A DNA stretch of 45,180 nt from Terriglobia bacterium (GTDB lineage Bacteria > Acidobacteriota > Terriglobia > Bryobacterales > Bryobacteraceae): contig JAFAWA010000225.1 in NCBI GenBank assembly GCA_019242155.1, positions 1 through 45,180 of the forward strand, in the 5' to 3' direction. The translations under genes and the position numbers were made by a program. This document shows positions 36,883 through 45,180 of the stretch, one piece after another. Below the pieces are notes generated by a model. That model saw only the letters and a program-made list of their open reading frames with translations, was not told where the DNA came from and made no database searches. How positions within the stretch are numbered: the stretch's first letter is position 1; every line of letters begins with the position of its first letter.

Positions 36883-39800
36883 ATGGCACGCATAAATCTT
36901 ACTTTATTGCGCGCGGTCGGAATCGCCGCATTGAGCAGTGGTTCAGTTTGGGGACAGGCGGCCTCAACCGCACAAATCACCGGCACCGTCCGCGACCCCA
37001 CCGGGCTTGCCATTCCGGGCGCCGAAATGAAGGTCACTCAAAATGCCACCGGTTTAGTGCGCACGGTCAACTCCACTCCCGACGGCAGTTACGTCCTCCC
37101 AAATCTGCCCATCGGACCCTACACACTGGAGGTCACCAAGCAGGGTTTCACAAGGTACGTGCAAACAGGCATCGTTCTGCAGGTCGACAGCAACCCGACC
37201 GTCGACGTGGTATTGAAGGTCGGATCCGTGAACGAACAGGTGTTGGTGCAAGCGGACGCCGGCATGGTAGAAACGCATAGCACAGGCGTCGGAACCGTAG
37301 TCGATCAACAACGCGTGGTAGACCTGCCTTTAAACGGCCGCGAAGCAACCCAGTTAATCTTTCTCTCGGGCATGGCTACTACGGGCAATGGTACGAATCT
37401 GAATACCATCCGCAATTACCCCACGCAGCTGATCTCGGTCGCCGGGGGTCAGGGCAACGGAATAACTTATTTACTGGACGGGGGCACTCACAATGACGTG
37501 ATGAACAACCTCAACCTGCCCCTGCCTTTCCCCGACGCGTTGCAGGAGTTCAAGGTCGAGAGCAATGCGCTGCCTGCACAGTACGGACTGCATGCCTCGG
37601 CGGCCATTAACGCGGTCACCAAGTCGGGAAGCAACGAACTTCACGGCGATGTGTTCGAGTTCTTTCGCAATGGTGACCTGAACGCGCGCGATTATTTTGC
37701 TTCCGCGCGCGATACGCTGAAGCGCAACCAATTCGGCGGAACCGTAGGCGGGCCCATTCTCAAGAACAAGCTGTTTTACTTCGCCGGCTACCAAGGCACG
37801 GTGATTAAATCAACCCCGCCCCAAACCATCGCTTTCGTTCCAACGTCCAGGGAATTGGCGGGCGACTTCACGGTGGCGGCTTCGCCTGTCTGCAACACCA
37901 ATCGATCGATCACCTTGCCCCAGTCGCTCGGCTTTGTAAACAACCAGATTCCCGCATCCGCCCTGAGTCCGGTGGCTCTGAAAATCACCAGTCTCTTGCC
38001 CGCCTCCACCAATCCGTGCGGCAGCGTCACCTATGGCATCCTGGGGAACAGTAACGAACGCATCGGAGTATCGCGAATCGACTATCAGATAACTCCAAAG
38101 CATTCCTTCTTCGGCCGTGCCGTGATCGCCGACTTAGAGGGTCCGGGCGCTTATGACGGAAACAATGCCTTGACGTTCAACAACGCCGCTACTCTCGATC
38201 GTGCCGCGGCCGTAACACTGGGCGATACCTATTTGATTACGCCCAACATGATCAGTTCCTTCCGTACCACCGTGACCCGGACTCGCGTAGAGAAGACATC
38301 CGACAAGTTCTACTCCTGGTCTGCCCTCGGAGTCCCGGCCATCACGCAACTGATTCCTGATTTCGCGCGAGTGACCGTGTCCGGCGCGGGTTTCGCGTTT
38401 GGTTCGGCCAACGAGACTCCCAGTAAGTTCAATACCGGGCCTACCTTTCAAGCGGGCGACGACATCAGCCTGGTGCGAGGCGCGCACCAGATCGGATTCG
38501 GTGCGAACTACATCCGTGAAATGATGAATTTTGTCTCCGGGTTGAATACCCCGGGAGGTTTCACTTTCAGTGGCCAAATCACCGGCCTATCAATGGCGGA
38601 CTTTCTCCTGGGTGATGCTTCTGCCTTCACTCAGGGTGGTTTTTCCTTAGGCTACAACCGCCAACACTATATCGGTCTGTATGCTCAAGATACCTGGCGC
38701 ATCAGTTCGCGAGTGACACTCAACTACGGCGTCCGTTGGGAGCCTTACATTGCCCCGTACAGTAAATATGGGTGGTTTTCAAACTTCAACCCGAGTCTGT
38801 TTGCAGCCAACGTTCACAGTACCGTATACTCCAACGCTCCCGCGGGAGTGACCTTCCCAGGCGATCCCCAGTACACCGCCGGCAAGGCCCCTGAGAATTC
38901 CACCTGGAGCCGCACCGTGCCGCGCATCGGCTTAGTTTGGGACCCCACCGGCAGCGGACGCATGACGATTCGTGCGTCCTACGGGATGTTCACGGACCGC
39001 CAGCATCTGTTCTACCTCGACGCATTCGCCAATGACGCACCCTACGGCAACAGTGTCACCACCGGCGCAGTCAATTTTACGAACCCCTGGAGCACCATTC
39101 CCAACCCCTTCCCTTACATCCTCTCGAAAAGCGCGCGCTTCCCACTGGCCGCCGGTATAGTTACTCATCAACTGAATGCCAAGCCGACCTATCTGCACCA
39201 ATGGAATCTGAGTATCCAGCGGCAATTCGGATCTAACTGGTTAGTGTCTGCGAACTATGTCGGCAACAGTACGATACACTTATGGACTGGCAACCAGGAG
39301 AACCCGGCCATATATATCCCAGGCCCGTCTTGCGTGATCAACGGCGTTACTTACAGCCCTTGCTCCTCGCTCACCAATACCAATCAGCGCAGGCTGCTCT
39401 ATTTGCAAAATCCCGCCCAGGGCCAATTTTTCGGTTCTGTTCAACAGCAGGATACGGGAGCTACCGGCAGTTACGAGGCCATGTACCTTGCCTTGCTGCG
39501 GCGGCTGAATCGCGGCATAACAGTCCAGGCGAACTACACCTGGTCGCACTGTATTAGCGACCTGGAGAACACGGAGTTGGGCACTGCCGGTCCACTCTAC
39601 ATGGTGCCCTTCGAGCGTCGGATAGACCGCAGCAATTGCGTGTTGTCGGATCAGCGGCAGGTTGCGAATATTTCCCTCGTAGCCCAGACCCCCAAATTTG
39701 CCGCGCGGACTCTGCGCGTCATGGCTAGTGACTGGCAGGTCTCCGCGATTATCAACGCCCGGTCGGCCCAATTCTTTACCGTAACCACCGGTGTCGATAA

Positions 39801-40221
39801 CGCGCTCTCGGGACAGGCCAACCAACGGCCCAACCTGATCCCTGGTGTAAGCCCGTACGCCGCATCTTCCGGATGCACTCCGGCTCCCTGCGTTCAGTGG
39901 GCCACGTCGGCCGCTTTCGCATCGCCCGCCGCCGGAACCTATGGGAACCTCGGCGCGTTTAACTTGGCCGGTCCCAATGTAGTGCAATTCGATGTCGCGC
40001 TCGTGCGCGCATTCGCATTCAACGAAAAACGCAGCCTGCAGCTTCGCGCCGAAGCCTTTAATGTTGTGAATCGGGTTAATTTGGCCCCGCCCGTTGCGAC
40101 CTTGAACAGTTCCAATTTCGGCCAGGTTACGGCTGATATCAGCGGGCCGCAGGCGGGCGGTTTGGTGGCATCATCCGGAGATCCTAGGATCGTTCAACTG
40201 GCATTGAAACTTCTTTTTTAA
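36883..40221 (+). CDS. TonB-dependent receptor with N-terminal carboxypeptidase-regulatory-like (Oar-type) domain
   Basis: ITGTVRDPTGLAIPGAEMKVTQNATGLVRTVNSTPDGSYVLPNLPIGPYTLEVTKQGF, plug region VVDLPLNGREATQL...INAVTKSGSNELHGDVFEFFRNGDLNARDYF, C-terminal aromatic residue. Confidence 0.9.
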   Translation: MARINLTLLRAVGIAALSSGSVWGQAASTAQITGTVRDPTGLAIPGAEMKVTQNATGLVRTVNSTPDGSYVLPNLPIGPYTLEVTKQGFTRYVQTGIVLQVDSNPTVDVVLKVGSVNEQVLVQADAGMVETHSTGVGTVVDQQRVVDLPLNGREATQLIFLSGMATTGNGTNLNTIRNYPTQLISVAGGQGNGITYLLDGGTHNDVMNNLNLPLPFPDALQEFKVESNALPAQYGLHASAAINAVTKSGSNELHGDVFEFFRNGDLNARDYFASARDTLKRNQFGGTVGGPILKNKLFYFAGYQGTVIKSTPPQTIAFVPTSRELAGDFTVAASPVCNTNRSITLPQSLGFVNNQIPASALSPVALKITSLLPASTNPCGSVTYGILGNSNERIGVSRIDYQITPKHSFFGRAVIADLEGPGAYDGNNALTFNNAATLDRAAAVTLGDTYLITPNMISSFRTTVTRTRVEKTSDKFYSWSALGVPAITQLIPDFARVTVSGAGFAFGSANETPSKFNTGPTFQAGDDISLVRGAHQIGFGANYIREMMNFVSGLNTPGGFTFSGQITGLSMADFLLGDASAFTQGGFSLGYNRQHYIGLYAQDTWRISSRVTLNYGVRWEPYIAPYSKYGWFSNFNPSLFAANVHSTVYSNAPAGVTFPGDPQYTAGKAPENSTWSRTVPRIGLVWDPTGSGRMTIRASYGMFTDRQHLFYLDAFANDAPYGNSVTTGAVNFTNPWSTIPNPFPYILSKSARFPLAAGIVTHQLNAKPTYLHQWNLSIQRQFGSNWLVSANYVGNSTIHLWTGNQENPAIYIPGPSCVINGVTYSPCSSLTNTNQRRLLYLQNPAQGQFFGSVQQQDTGATGSYEAMYLALLRRLNRGITVQANYTWSHCISDLENTELGTAGPLYMVPFERRIDRSNCVLSDQRQVANISLVAQTPKFAARTLRVMASDWQVSAIINARSAQFFTVTTGVDNALSGQANQRPNLIPGVSPYAASSGCTPAPCVQWATSAAFASPAAGTYGNLGAFNLAGPNVVQFDVALVRAFAFNEKRSLQLRAEAFNVVNRVNLAPPVATLNSSNFGQVTADISGPQAGGLVASSGDPRIVQLALKLLF

Positions 40222-40234
40222 AAGGGAACCGCCC

Positions 40235-40984
40235 ATGAAGAATCGTATTTTACTCGTTTGGAGCGCCGCCGTTTTAATCGCGGCTCCGGCAATGGCACAG
40301 ACGCCCGTCCCGAAGGCGGAGTCGAAGCCTATACCGCGAACCGCGGATGGAAAACCGGACTTCACCGGTTTCTTCAATATTCAGTACACGCCCAATATGG
40401 CGATGGGTAAAGAAGACTCCGTACCGTACACCCCCGCCGGCCAAGCCGCTTACGCCAATCATGATTCCAAAGACGACCCTACGGCGAACTGTTGGTTGCC
40501 CGGCGTTCCTCGCATCATGCAGTCACCATACCCTTCGCAATTCGTACAGACGCCCTCACACCTGGTAATCCTTTTCGAGTACATGCACACCTTCCGCTCC
40601 ATTCCCTTGAACGGCCGGCCCCATCCCCCGAACATGGAGCCTGCTTTTATGGGTGATTCCACGGGCCATTGGGAAGGAGACACGATTGTCGTCGACACCG
40701 TGGGATTGAAGGGTCCCCCCTGGACGTGGCTGGATACAGCCGGACATCAGCATAGCGACCATCTCCATGTGACGGAACGCCTCCGGCGAACCCCGGACAA
40801 CATTGAATACGAATATACGCTCGATGATCCGGACATGTACGCCAAGCCGTGGACGCTGAAAAGGGTATACACTCCTCTGAAGCTCGACCCGGTACTGCCC
40901 GAGCTCATTGAGTATTCCTGCAGCGAAAACAATCGTGACGTTCAGCATCTGGTGCCCACCAAGCCGGCGCTGCCGAAGAACTGA
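40235..40984 (+). CDS. Secreted protein of unknown function ('RTADGKPDFTG...GHWEGDTIVVDT...HVTERLRR' type)
   Basis: Signal peptide ending AAPAMAQ, then motifs I associate with an abundant uncharacterised acidobacterial/planctomycete secreted family. 13 bp after the TonB receptor. Confidence 0.65.
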   Translation: MKNRILLVWSAAVLIAAPAMAQTPVPKAESKPIPRTADGKPDFTGFFNIQYTPNMAMGKEDSVPYTPAGQAAYANHDSKDDPTANCWLPGVPRIMQSPYPSQFVQTPSHLVILFEYMHTFRSIPLNGRPHPPNMEPAFMGDSTGHWEGDTIVVDTVGLKGPPWTWLDTAGHQHSDHLHVTERLRRTPDNIEYEYTLDDPDMYAKPWTLKRVYTPLKLDPVLPELIEYSCSENNRDVQHLVPTKPALPKN

Positions 40985-41085
40985 ATCGGCAGCTTGAGAA
41001 CAGACGTGCATCTCACGGTGCGGGCCATGTCGAACCAGCATTCGCACCCGGCTCGAGCCTTCCCGCCCGCTTGTACAATCAATGA

Positions 41086-42249
41086 ATGGGGAATGCCGCC
41101 CGTAACTTCAGCGGGCGTTTCTGGGCTCTGATTGGAGCAACTTTTCTCGGCTTCCTAGGAATCGGAACGGTGCTGCCGCAGCTTGGCCCGCACGTCCGGT
41201 ACGACCTGGGGGGCTCGGACCAGACCGTCGGGCTCGTAATCGGGGTCTTTTCGTTTGTAGCACTAGGCGCTCGATTCTTCGCCGGTCCACTAGCCGACCG
41301 CCGTGGCCGCAAAATCGCGTTCCTTACCGGTCTCGCCAGTTGCGGGCTTTCGGGCATCGCATACCTGCTGCCGCTGGGACTTGCCGGTCCCTACCTCGGC
41401 CGGATCCTGCAAGGACTGGGAGAAGCCTGCCTGTACACCGGGGCCGCCATTTGGGCCGTTGAATGCGCCGGCGTCGAACGCGGGGGCCAAGCCTTAGGCT
41501 ATGTAAGCAGCGGCATTTGGGGCGGCATCTCCGCCGGTCCTATGGTCGGCCAGTGGCTCGGAACCTTCAATCGAGCCGCTATGTTTCAAAGTATCGGAGC
41601 CCTGGTCGCCCTCGCCGTAGTCAGCCGCATCCGCGAGGAATACCGGCCCGTGCCTCACGAGGGCAAGGGCCACGTGTTGATCCGGTCGCTTCTCACACCC
41701 GGCATCGCCATCGGCTTCGTGAACGTCCACTACCCCGTAGTCGCGGGCTTTCTCGTTCTACACATGGCACGGCACGGCAATTCGGGTCCAGCGGTTTTTT
41801 CCATGTATGCGCTTACGATGCTGCTCTCGCGGTTTTTCCTGGGCAGTTTGCCCGATCGCTTTCCTCCGTCGATCACTTATTTTGGGGGCATCGCGCTAAT
41901 GGCCGTCGGCCTAATCATTCTCGCGCCGGGCCCAAATCCGGCCGTCGCCGTTCTCGGCGGCGCCATTCTGGGGTTCGGGTTCTCGTTTCCGTGGTCGTCG
42001 ATCCTATCCACGGTTCTGAGGCGGACCCATCCGGGGACGCGAGGCTCCTCCGTGGGTATCCTCAGCGCCTTCTATGACCTCTTTGTAGGTTCGAGTTCCT
42101 TCGCCGCCGGAGCGGTCGCGAACCGTTTCGGCTATTCGGCCGCGTTTGCTATGGCCGCGCTCGCGCTAGTAGGCGCAGCCATCGGTGGCCGCCTGGTGTT
42201 TTTCCCCCGCCGTGCGGACGTCCTCGCATCCGAGACGGCGCATGTATAG
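41086..42249 (+). CDS. MFS transporter
   Basis: About 12 hydrophobic segments, FFAGPLADRRGRKIAFLTGL signature loop. A TACAAT -10-like hexamer ends 6 nt before the ATG. Confidence 0.88.
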   Translation: MGNAARNFSGRFWALIGATFLGFLGIGTVLPQLGPHVRYDLGGSDQTVGLVIGVFSFVALGARFFAGPLADRRGRKIAFLTGLASCGLSGIAYLLPLGLAGPYLGRILQGLGEACLYTGAAIWAVECAGVERGGQALGYVSSGIWGGISAGPMVGQWLGTFNRAAMFQSIGALVALAVVSRIREEYRPVPHEGKGHVLIRSLLTPGIAIGFVNVHYPVVAGFLVLHMARHGNSGPAVFSMYALTMLLSRFFLGSLPDRFPPSITYFGGIALMAVGLIILAPGPNPAVAVLGGAILGFGFSFPWSSILSTVLRRTHPGTRGSSVGILSAFYDLFVGSSSFAAGAVANRFGYSAAFAMAALALVGAAIGGRLVFFPRRADVLASETAHV

Positions 42250-42265
42250 GGGCTGAGTCCCCTAT
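42246..42265. terminator. Putative bidirectional terminator with both stop codons in the stem
   Basis: ATAGGGG (42246-42252), 6-nt loop CTGAGT, CCCCTAT (42259-42265). The TAG of the MFS gene and the CTA of the - ORF lie in the arms. Confidence 0.5.
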
Positions 42266-42465
42266 TTGAGATAAATTCCCATCATGCCGCGCGCCTCCCA
42301 CTCCGCCGCGGAGCGCCAGGGAACGCCTCCCGCCAGCGGCTTATAGAAGCACAGGTTCTCTTCACCGTAGCGCGCTTTGAGCGCTTCCACCCATTCGGCA
42401 TCACTCAAGTCCGACATTGTTTGCGGTGGATACCGTAAATTGCCCAACCAAGTCATTCGACTCAC
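42262..42465 (-). CDS. Small hypothetical protein (67 aa, or shorter from the ATG at 42417)
   Basis: MSDLSDAEWVEALKARYGEENLCFYKPLAGGVPWRSAAEWEARGMMGIYLK looks protein-like. Its stop codon is embedded in the shared hairpin. Confidence 0.5.
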   Translation of the reverse strand: MSRMTWLGNLRYPPQTMSDLSDAEWVEALKARYGEENLCFYKPLAGGVPWRSAAEWEARGMMGIYLK

Positions 42466-42762
42466 CTGCCTTCTCCCCTCCGCGGATCGTCGGCCCGCCC
42501 CCGCGGACGAAGAACTCTTCCCGGTCCTACCAGCGAGGTTCGAGCCACTGTACCGGCATACACCGCGCTAGCCGTCCTGAGACCTACATCGGCTGCTTGA
42601 GGCCCAAACATTATGCGTAATCCCAAGCATCGGGCAAGCGCGGCTCGGGCTTCGAAGTGGTCTCTATGAAGGATCTGCGCCGCACTATGGCCGCACCTCC
42701 CGCGCTCGACAGAACCTACCCTGGATCTCGCCCCCAAACTCAGGTAGCATCAACCTGCACCT

Positions 42763-43782
42763 ATGATTCCTCCGGAACACAATCCTGCGGTCACTCGCGC
42801 CCTGCGCGACGCCTTTCAAGTGACCGCCGTCGAACACATCCGCGCCCTTGCGAAAACGCCGTCGGCGCCGCCGGTCTTTCGCATCGTCGTGCGCGGAACG
42901 CCCTTCCTGCTCAAAATTCACACCCGCCGCGGCGATATCGTCCGCCACATTGCCTCGATGCGCGCCGCGGCAGATGCCGGCCTGGCGCCGCAGGTCCGCT
43001 ACGCCAATGCAGAAGACAAAGTCTTCATCACCGACTTTGTCGAGCCGGTGCCGTTTCCGCCGGCCGAAGCCGTTGTGCGCGTCCCGGCAGTCTTGCGCAA
43101 ATTGCACGCCCTGCCGCCCTTTGCCACGGTGCCCAGCAACCTCAACACCACCTGCCTCTTCCTTATAAATCCAGGTCCCGCCTTGGACGCATTTCTTGAG
43201 AACTTTCAGTCGGCAAACCTGCTGGCTCCGGACGAGACCGCCCAACTCCTGGCATGCCGCCGTCAACTCGCCGCCGTCTATCCGCGCGATCCAGCGGACC
43301 TGGTGTCGAGCCATAACGATCTGTTTAAACCCGATAACATCCTTTTCGACGGCGTCCGGGTCTGGCTCGTGGACTGGGAAGCTGCGTTCCTCAATGACCG
43401 CTACGCCGATCTCGCCGCCTTCGCCAACCTCGTCGTCACCAATGAGGCCGAGGAGCAGGCGTGTCTTGAAGCTTACTTCGGTTGCCCGCCCAATCCCTAC
43501 CAGCGGGCCCGCCTCTTCCTAGCCCGGCAATTGGCCCACCTGTTCTATGCAATGGCCTTCCTGCTGATCGGTTCCGCCGGCGGACCGGTCGGCCAAAGTG
43601 AGCCCCTCCCGGCGTACGCCGATCTCCACCGGCGTTTTTGGTCCGGCGAGTTCGCTCTTACCGATAGCCGGACGAAACTCCTCTATGCCCGCGTGCATCG
43701 GGAACGCCTCTTCCGCAACACGCAGGACACAAAGTTCGCCGAGGCGCTGCGGATCGTCGCCGCCCGCGCGGCAACGGTCTGA
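42763..43782 (+). CDS. Phosphotransferase of the aminoglycoside/choline kinase-like superfamily
   Basis: VSSHNDLFKPDNILFDGVRVWLVDWEAAFLNDRYADLAAFANLVV matches HxDLxxxN...(I/V)DWE kinase motifs. Confidence 0.85.
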   Translation: MIPPEHNPAVTRALRDAFQVTAVEHIRALAKTPSAPPVFRIVVRGTPFLLKIHTRRGDIVRHIASMRAAADAGLAPQVRYANAEDKVFITDFVEPVPFPPAEAVVRVPAVLRKLHALPPFATVPSNLNTTCLFLINPGPALDAFLENFQSANLLAPDETAQLLACRRQLAAVYPRDPADLVSSHNDLFKPDNILFDGVRVWLVDWEAAFLNDRYADLAAFANLVVTNEAEEQACLEAYFGCPPNPYQRARLFLARQLAHLFYAMAFLLIGSAGGPVGQSEPLPAYADLHRRFWSGEFALTDSRTKLLYARVHRERLFRNTQDTKFAEALRIVAARAATV

Positions 43783-43785
43783 TCA

Positions 43786-43819
43786 CGCCTGTTTTCACTC
43801 TAATCGCCCTTGTTTTCAC
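43786..43819. repeat. Imperfect direct repeat in an intergenic region
   Basis: CGCCTGTTTTCAC (43786-43798) and CGCCCTTGTTTTCAC (43805-43819). The shared TGTTTTCAC cores start 21 bp apart. Confidence 0.45.
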
Positions 43820-43899
43820 CACCGCCCGCAGGCTTGAGCAGATCCGCATGCTACCCATGAACTAGCACCGGTCACTTCTGTGGGCCGGCGCGTTCTAAG

Positions 43900-44290
43900 A
43901 TGCCAAGCGATAAACCAATCTCCGAAAAGCAGCTCGCCGCCCACCGGCGCAACGCGCTCCAATCAACCGGCCCGGTTACTCCCGCGGGCAAAGCCCGCTC
44001 CGCTCAAAACTCCCGCAAGCACGGCTTTACCGCCACCAAGTTCACCATCATCCGCCTCGAAGACGCCGAAGAACTCGAAACCTTGTGGCCGACCTGGTAG
44101 CCGCCTACCGGTCCGACGGGTCGCAGGAACAGTTCGCTATCGAGCGCATGGCTCTGGCCCAGCAAGCCATCCTCCGCGCCGAACGCGTCCGCGCCTGCCC
44201 GGCCCCGGCGCCCGAACCCCCTCCCCTGCCCCAAATGGGTTCGTTTGGTAATCGGCCGCGGGACCCCGAACCTTCGCCCGCACCCGAAAG
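43900..44290 (+). pseudogene. Hypothetical protein of the 'NALQSTGPVTPAGKARSAQNSRKHG' type, interrupted by an apparent frameshift (3' end approximate)
   Basis: Frame 1 ends ...DAEELETLWPTW*. Another frame continues NLVADLVAAYRSDGSQEQFAIERMALAQQAILRAERVRA. Adding one A at about 44078-44080 (GAACTCGAAAACCTTGTG) restores EELENLVADLVAAYRSDG. Confidence 0.65.
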
Positions 44291-44448
44291 CGCTCCCGCC
44301 GCAAACCCGCCCGGAATAGCCGCCGCGACGCCGCCTGTTCCTACCCGGAAACGCAGCCGGCGTAGCTCCAGCCGCATCGCGTACCAAAAAGGCCGGTTCG
44401 TCAATATGCGAAGCTGCCGCCGTCCGGTTCGGGATAGACTACGGCCTG

Positions 44449-45180
44449 ATGCGACCTCTGAAGCCCGCGCGATTCCGCAAGGTCGGGCTGTATCTCCTGT
44501 TCTGGACCGCCCTCGGCCTGCTCGAGTTCTTGCAAACCTCGGGGCAGATCGCCGCAAACCACACCCGCATACCTTGGCAACCGCTGTTGGTCACCTGGCT
44601 CGGCGGTATGTACCTGGTGGCTCTAACCGTCCCCGCTGTATGGTGGCTGGGAGGCCATTTTCCGTTGGAGCGCCGGTCCTGCTGCGCCGCATCGCATTGC
44701 ATCTCGCGGCATGCGTCGTTTGGTCCGCCGGGGAACTGTTCCTAGCCGCGGCGATTCTGCCGCGCATAGGTCCCACCTTTATACCCGCCGATCTTTCTTT
44801 AGGACTGCGTTACCTGCTTTGGAATAGTCTTTCGAGCAACTGCCTGCTGTATTGGGAGATCCTGGCTGTTCAGGCGGCATTTCGTTATCACCGGCGATAC
44901 CAGGACCGGGAACGGCGAACCGCCGAACTCGAAGCGCAACTGGCGCGCGCGCAACTAAGCACGCTGAAAATGCAACTGCAACCGCATTTCCTGTTCAATA
45001 CGCTCAACGCCATCATGGTTCTCGTCCGCCAAAAGAAGGCCCCTCAAGCCGAGGAAGTCCTGGGCCGCTTCAGCGATCTGCTGCGCTCGCTCCTCGACGA
45101 CGAGAACGCACAAGAGGTGCCGCTCCGCCGTGAACTCGAGTATCTTCGCCTGTATCTTTCGATCGAGGAGGTGCGCTTTC
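44449..45180 (+). pseudogene. LytS/YehU-type sensor histidine kinase, frameshifted and truncated by window end
   Basis: TM-rich N-terminus (frame 1) MRPLKPARFRKVGLYLLFWTALGLLEFL...VWWLGGHFPLE. Continuation (frame 0) GAPVLLRRIALHLAACVVWSAGELFLAAAIL...LSTLKMQLQPHFLFNTLNAIMVLVRQKKAPQAEEVLGRFSDLLRSLLDDENAQEVPLRRELEYLRLYLSIEEVRF. One extra G near 44672-44674 joins the two frames. Confidence 0.72.

Noticed and set aside
42061-42120. GGTTCGAGTTCC considered as a tRNA T-arm
   Set aside because: Lies inside the MFS coding sequence and no acceptor stem or anticodon arm can be built around it. No other convincing tRNA was seen.
1-45180. Mobile elements, CRISPR arrays, prophage or defence genes
   Set aside because: No transposase/integrase motifs, no spaced repeats, and no recognisable nuclease/defence proteins among the ORFs.

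Overview
This is a gene-dense, high-GC bacterial chromosomal window. Protein style suggests Acidobacteriota, probably Solibacteraceae/Bryobacterales-like: a Cna/carboxypeptidase-regulatory-type TonB receptor, 'PRTADGKPDFTG' secreted proteins, and 'NALQSTGPVTPAGKARSAQNSRKHG' proteins. That is an inference from recall, not a search. Most of the window is core metabolism and transport: ComEC C-terminus, DAHP synthase, homoserine dehydrogenase, MetH, aconitase, a heterodimeric ABC exporter, aldose epimerase, a POTRA protein, an lpd-lipB-E2 operon, copper amine oxidase, a TrmJ-like methyltransferase, a TonB-dependent receptor and MFS transporters. I saw no CRISPR array, rRNA, convincing tRNA, transposase, prophage or obvious defence island. 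I did not find a clear-cut new multi-gene system. The observations most worth following are: (1) hairpins without U-tracts whose arms or loop contain stop codons, including three convergent gene pairs; (2) -10-like TANNNT hexamers placed 6-9 nt before start codons of several genes, suggesting leaderless mRNAs; (3) a 20-bp perfect palindrome between two back-to-back apparently leaderless promoters (POTRA/lpd); (4) an ABC heterodimer whose degenerate residues all fall in one composite ATP site; (5) a large membrane protein fused to a discoidin domain; (6) a response regulator with inverted HTH-REC order; (7) two single-base frameshifts within about 600 bp near the right edge; (8) a 13-bp tandem repeat abutting a near-consensus promoter of the TonB receptor.
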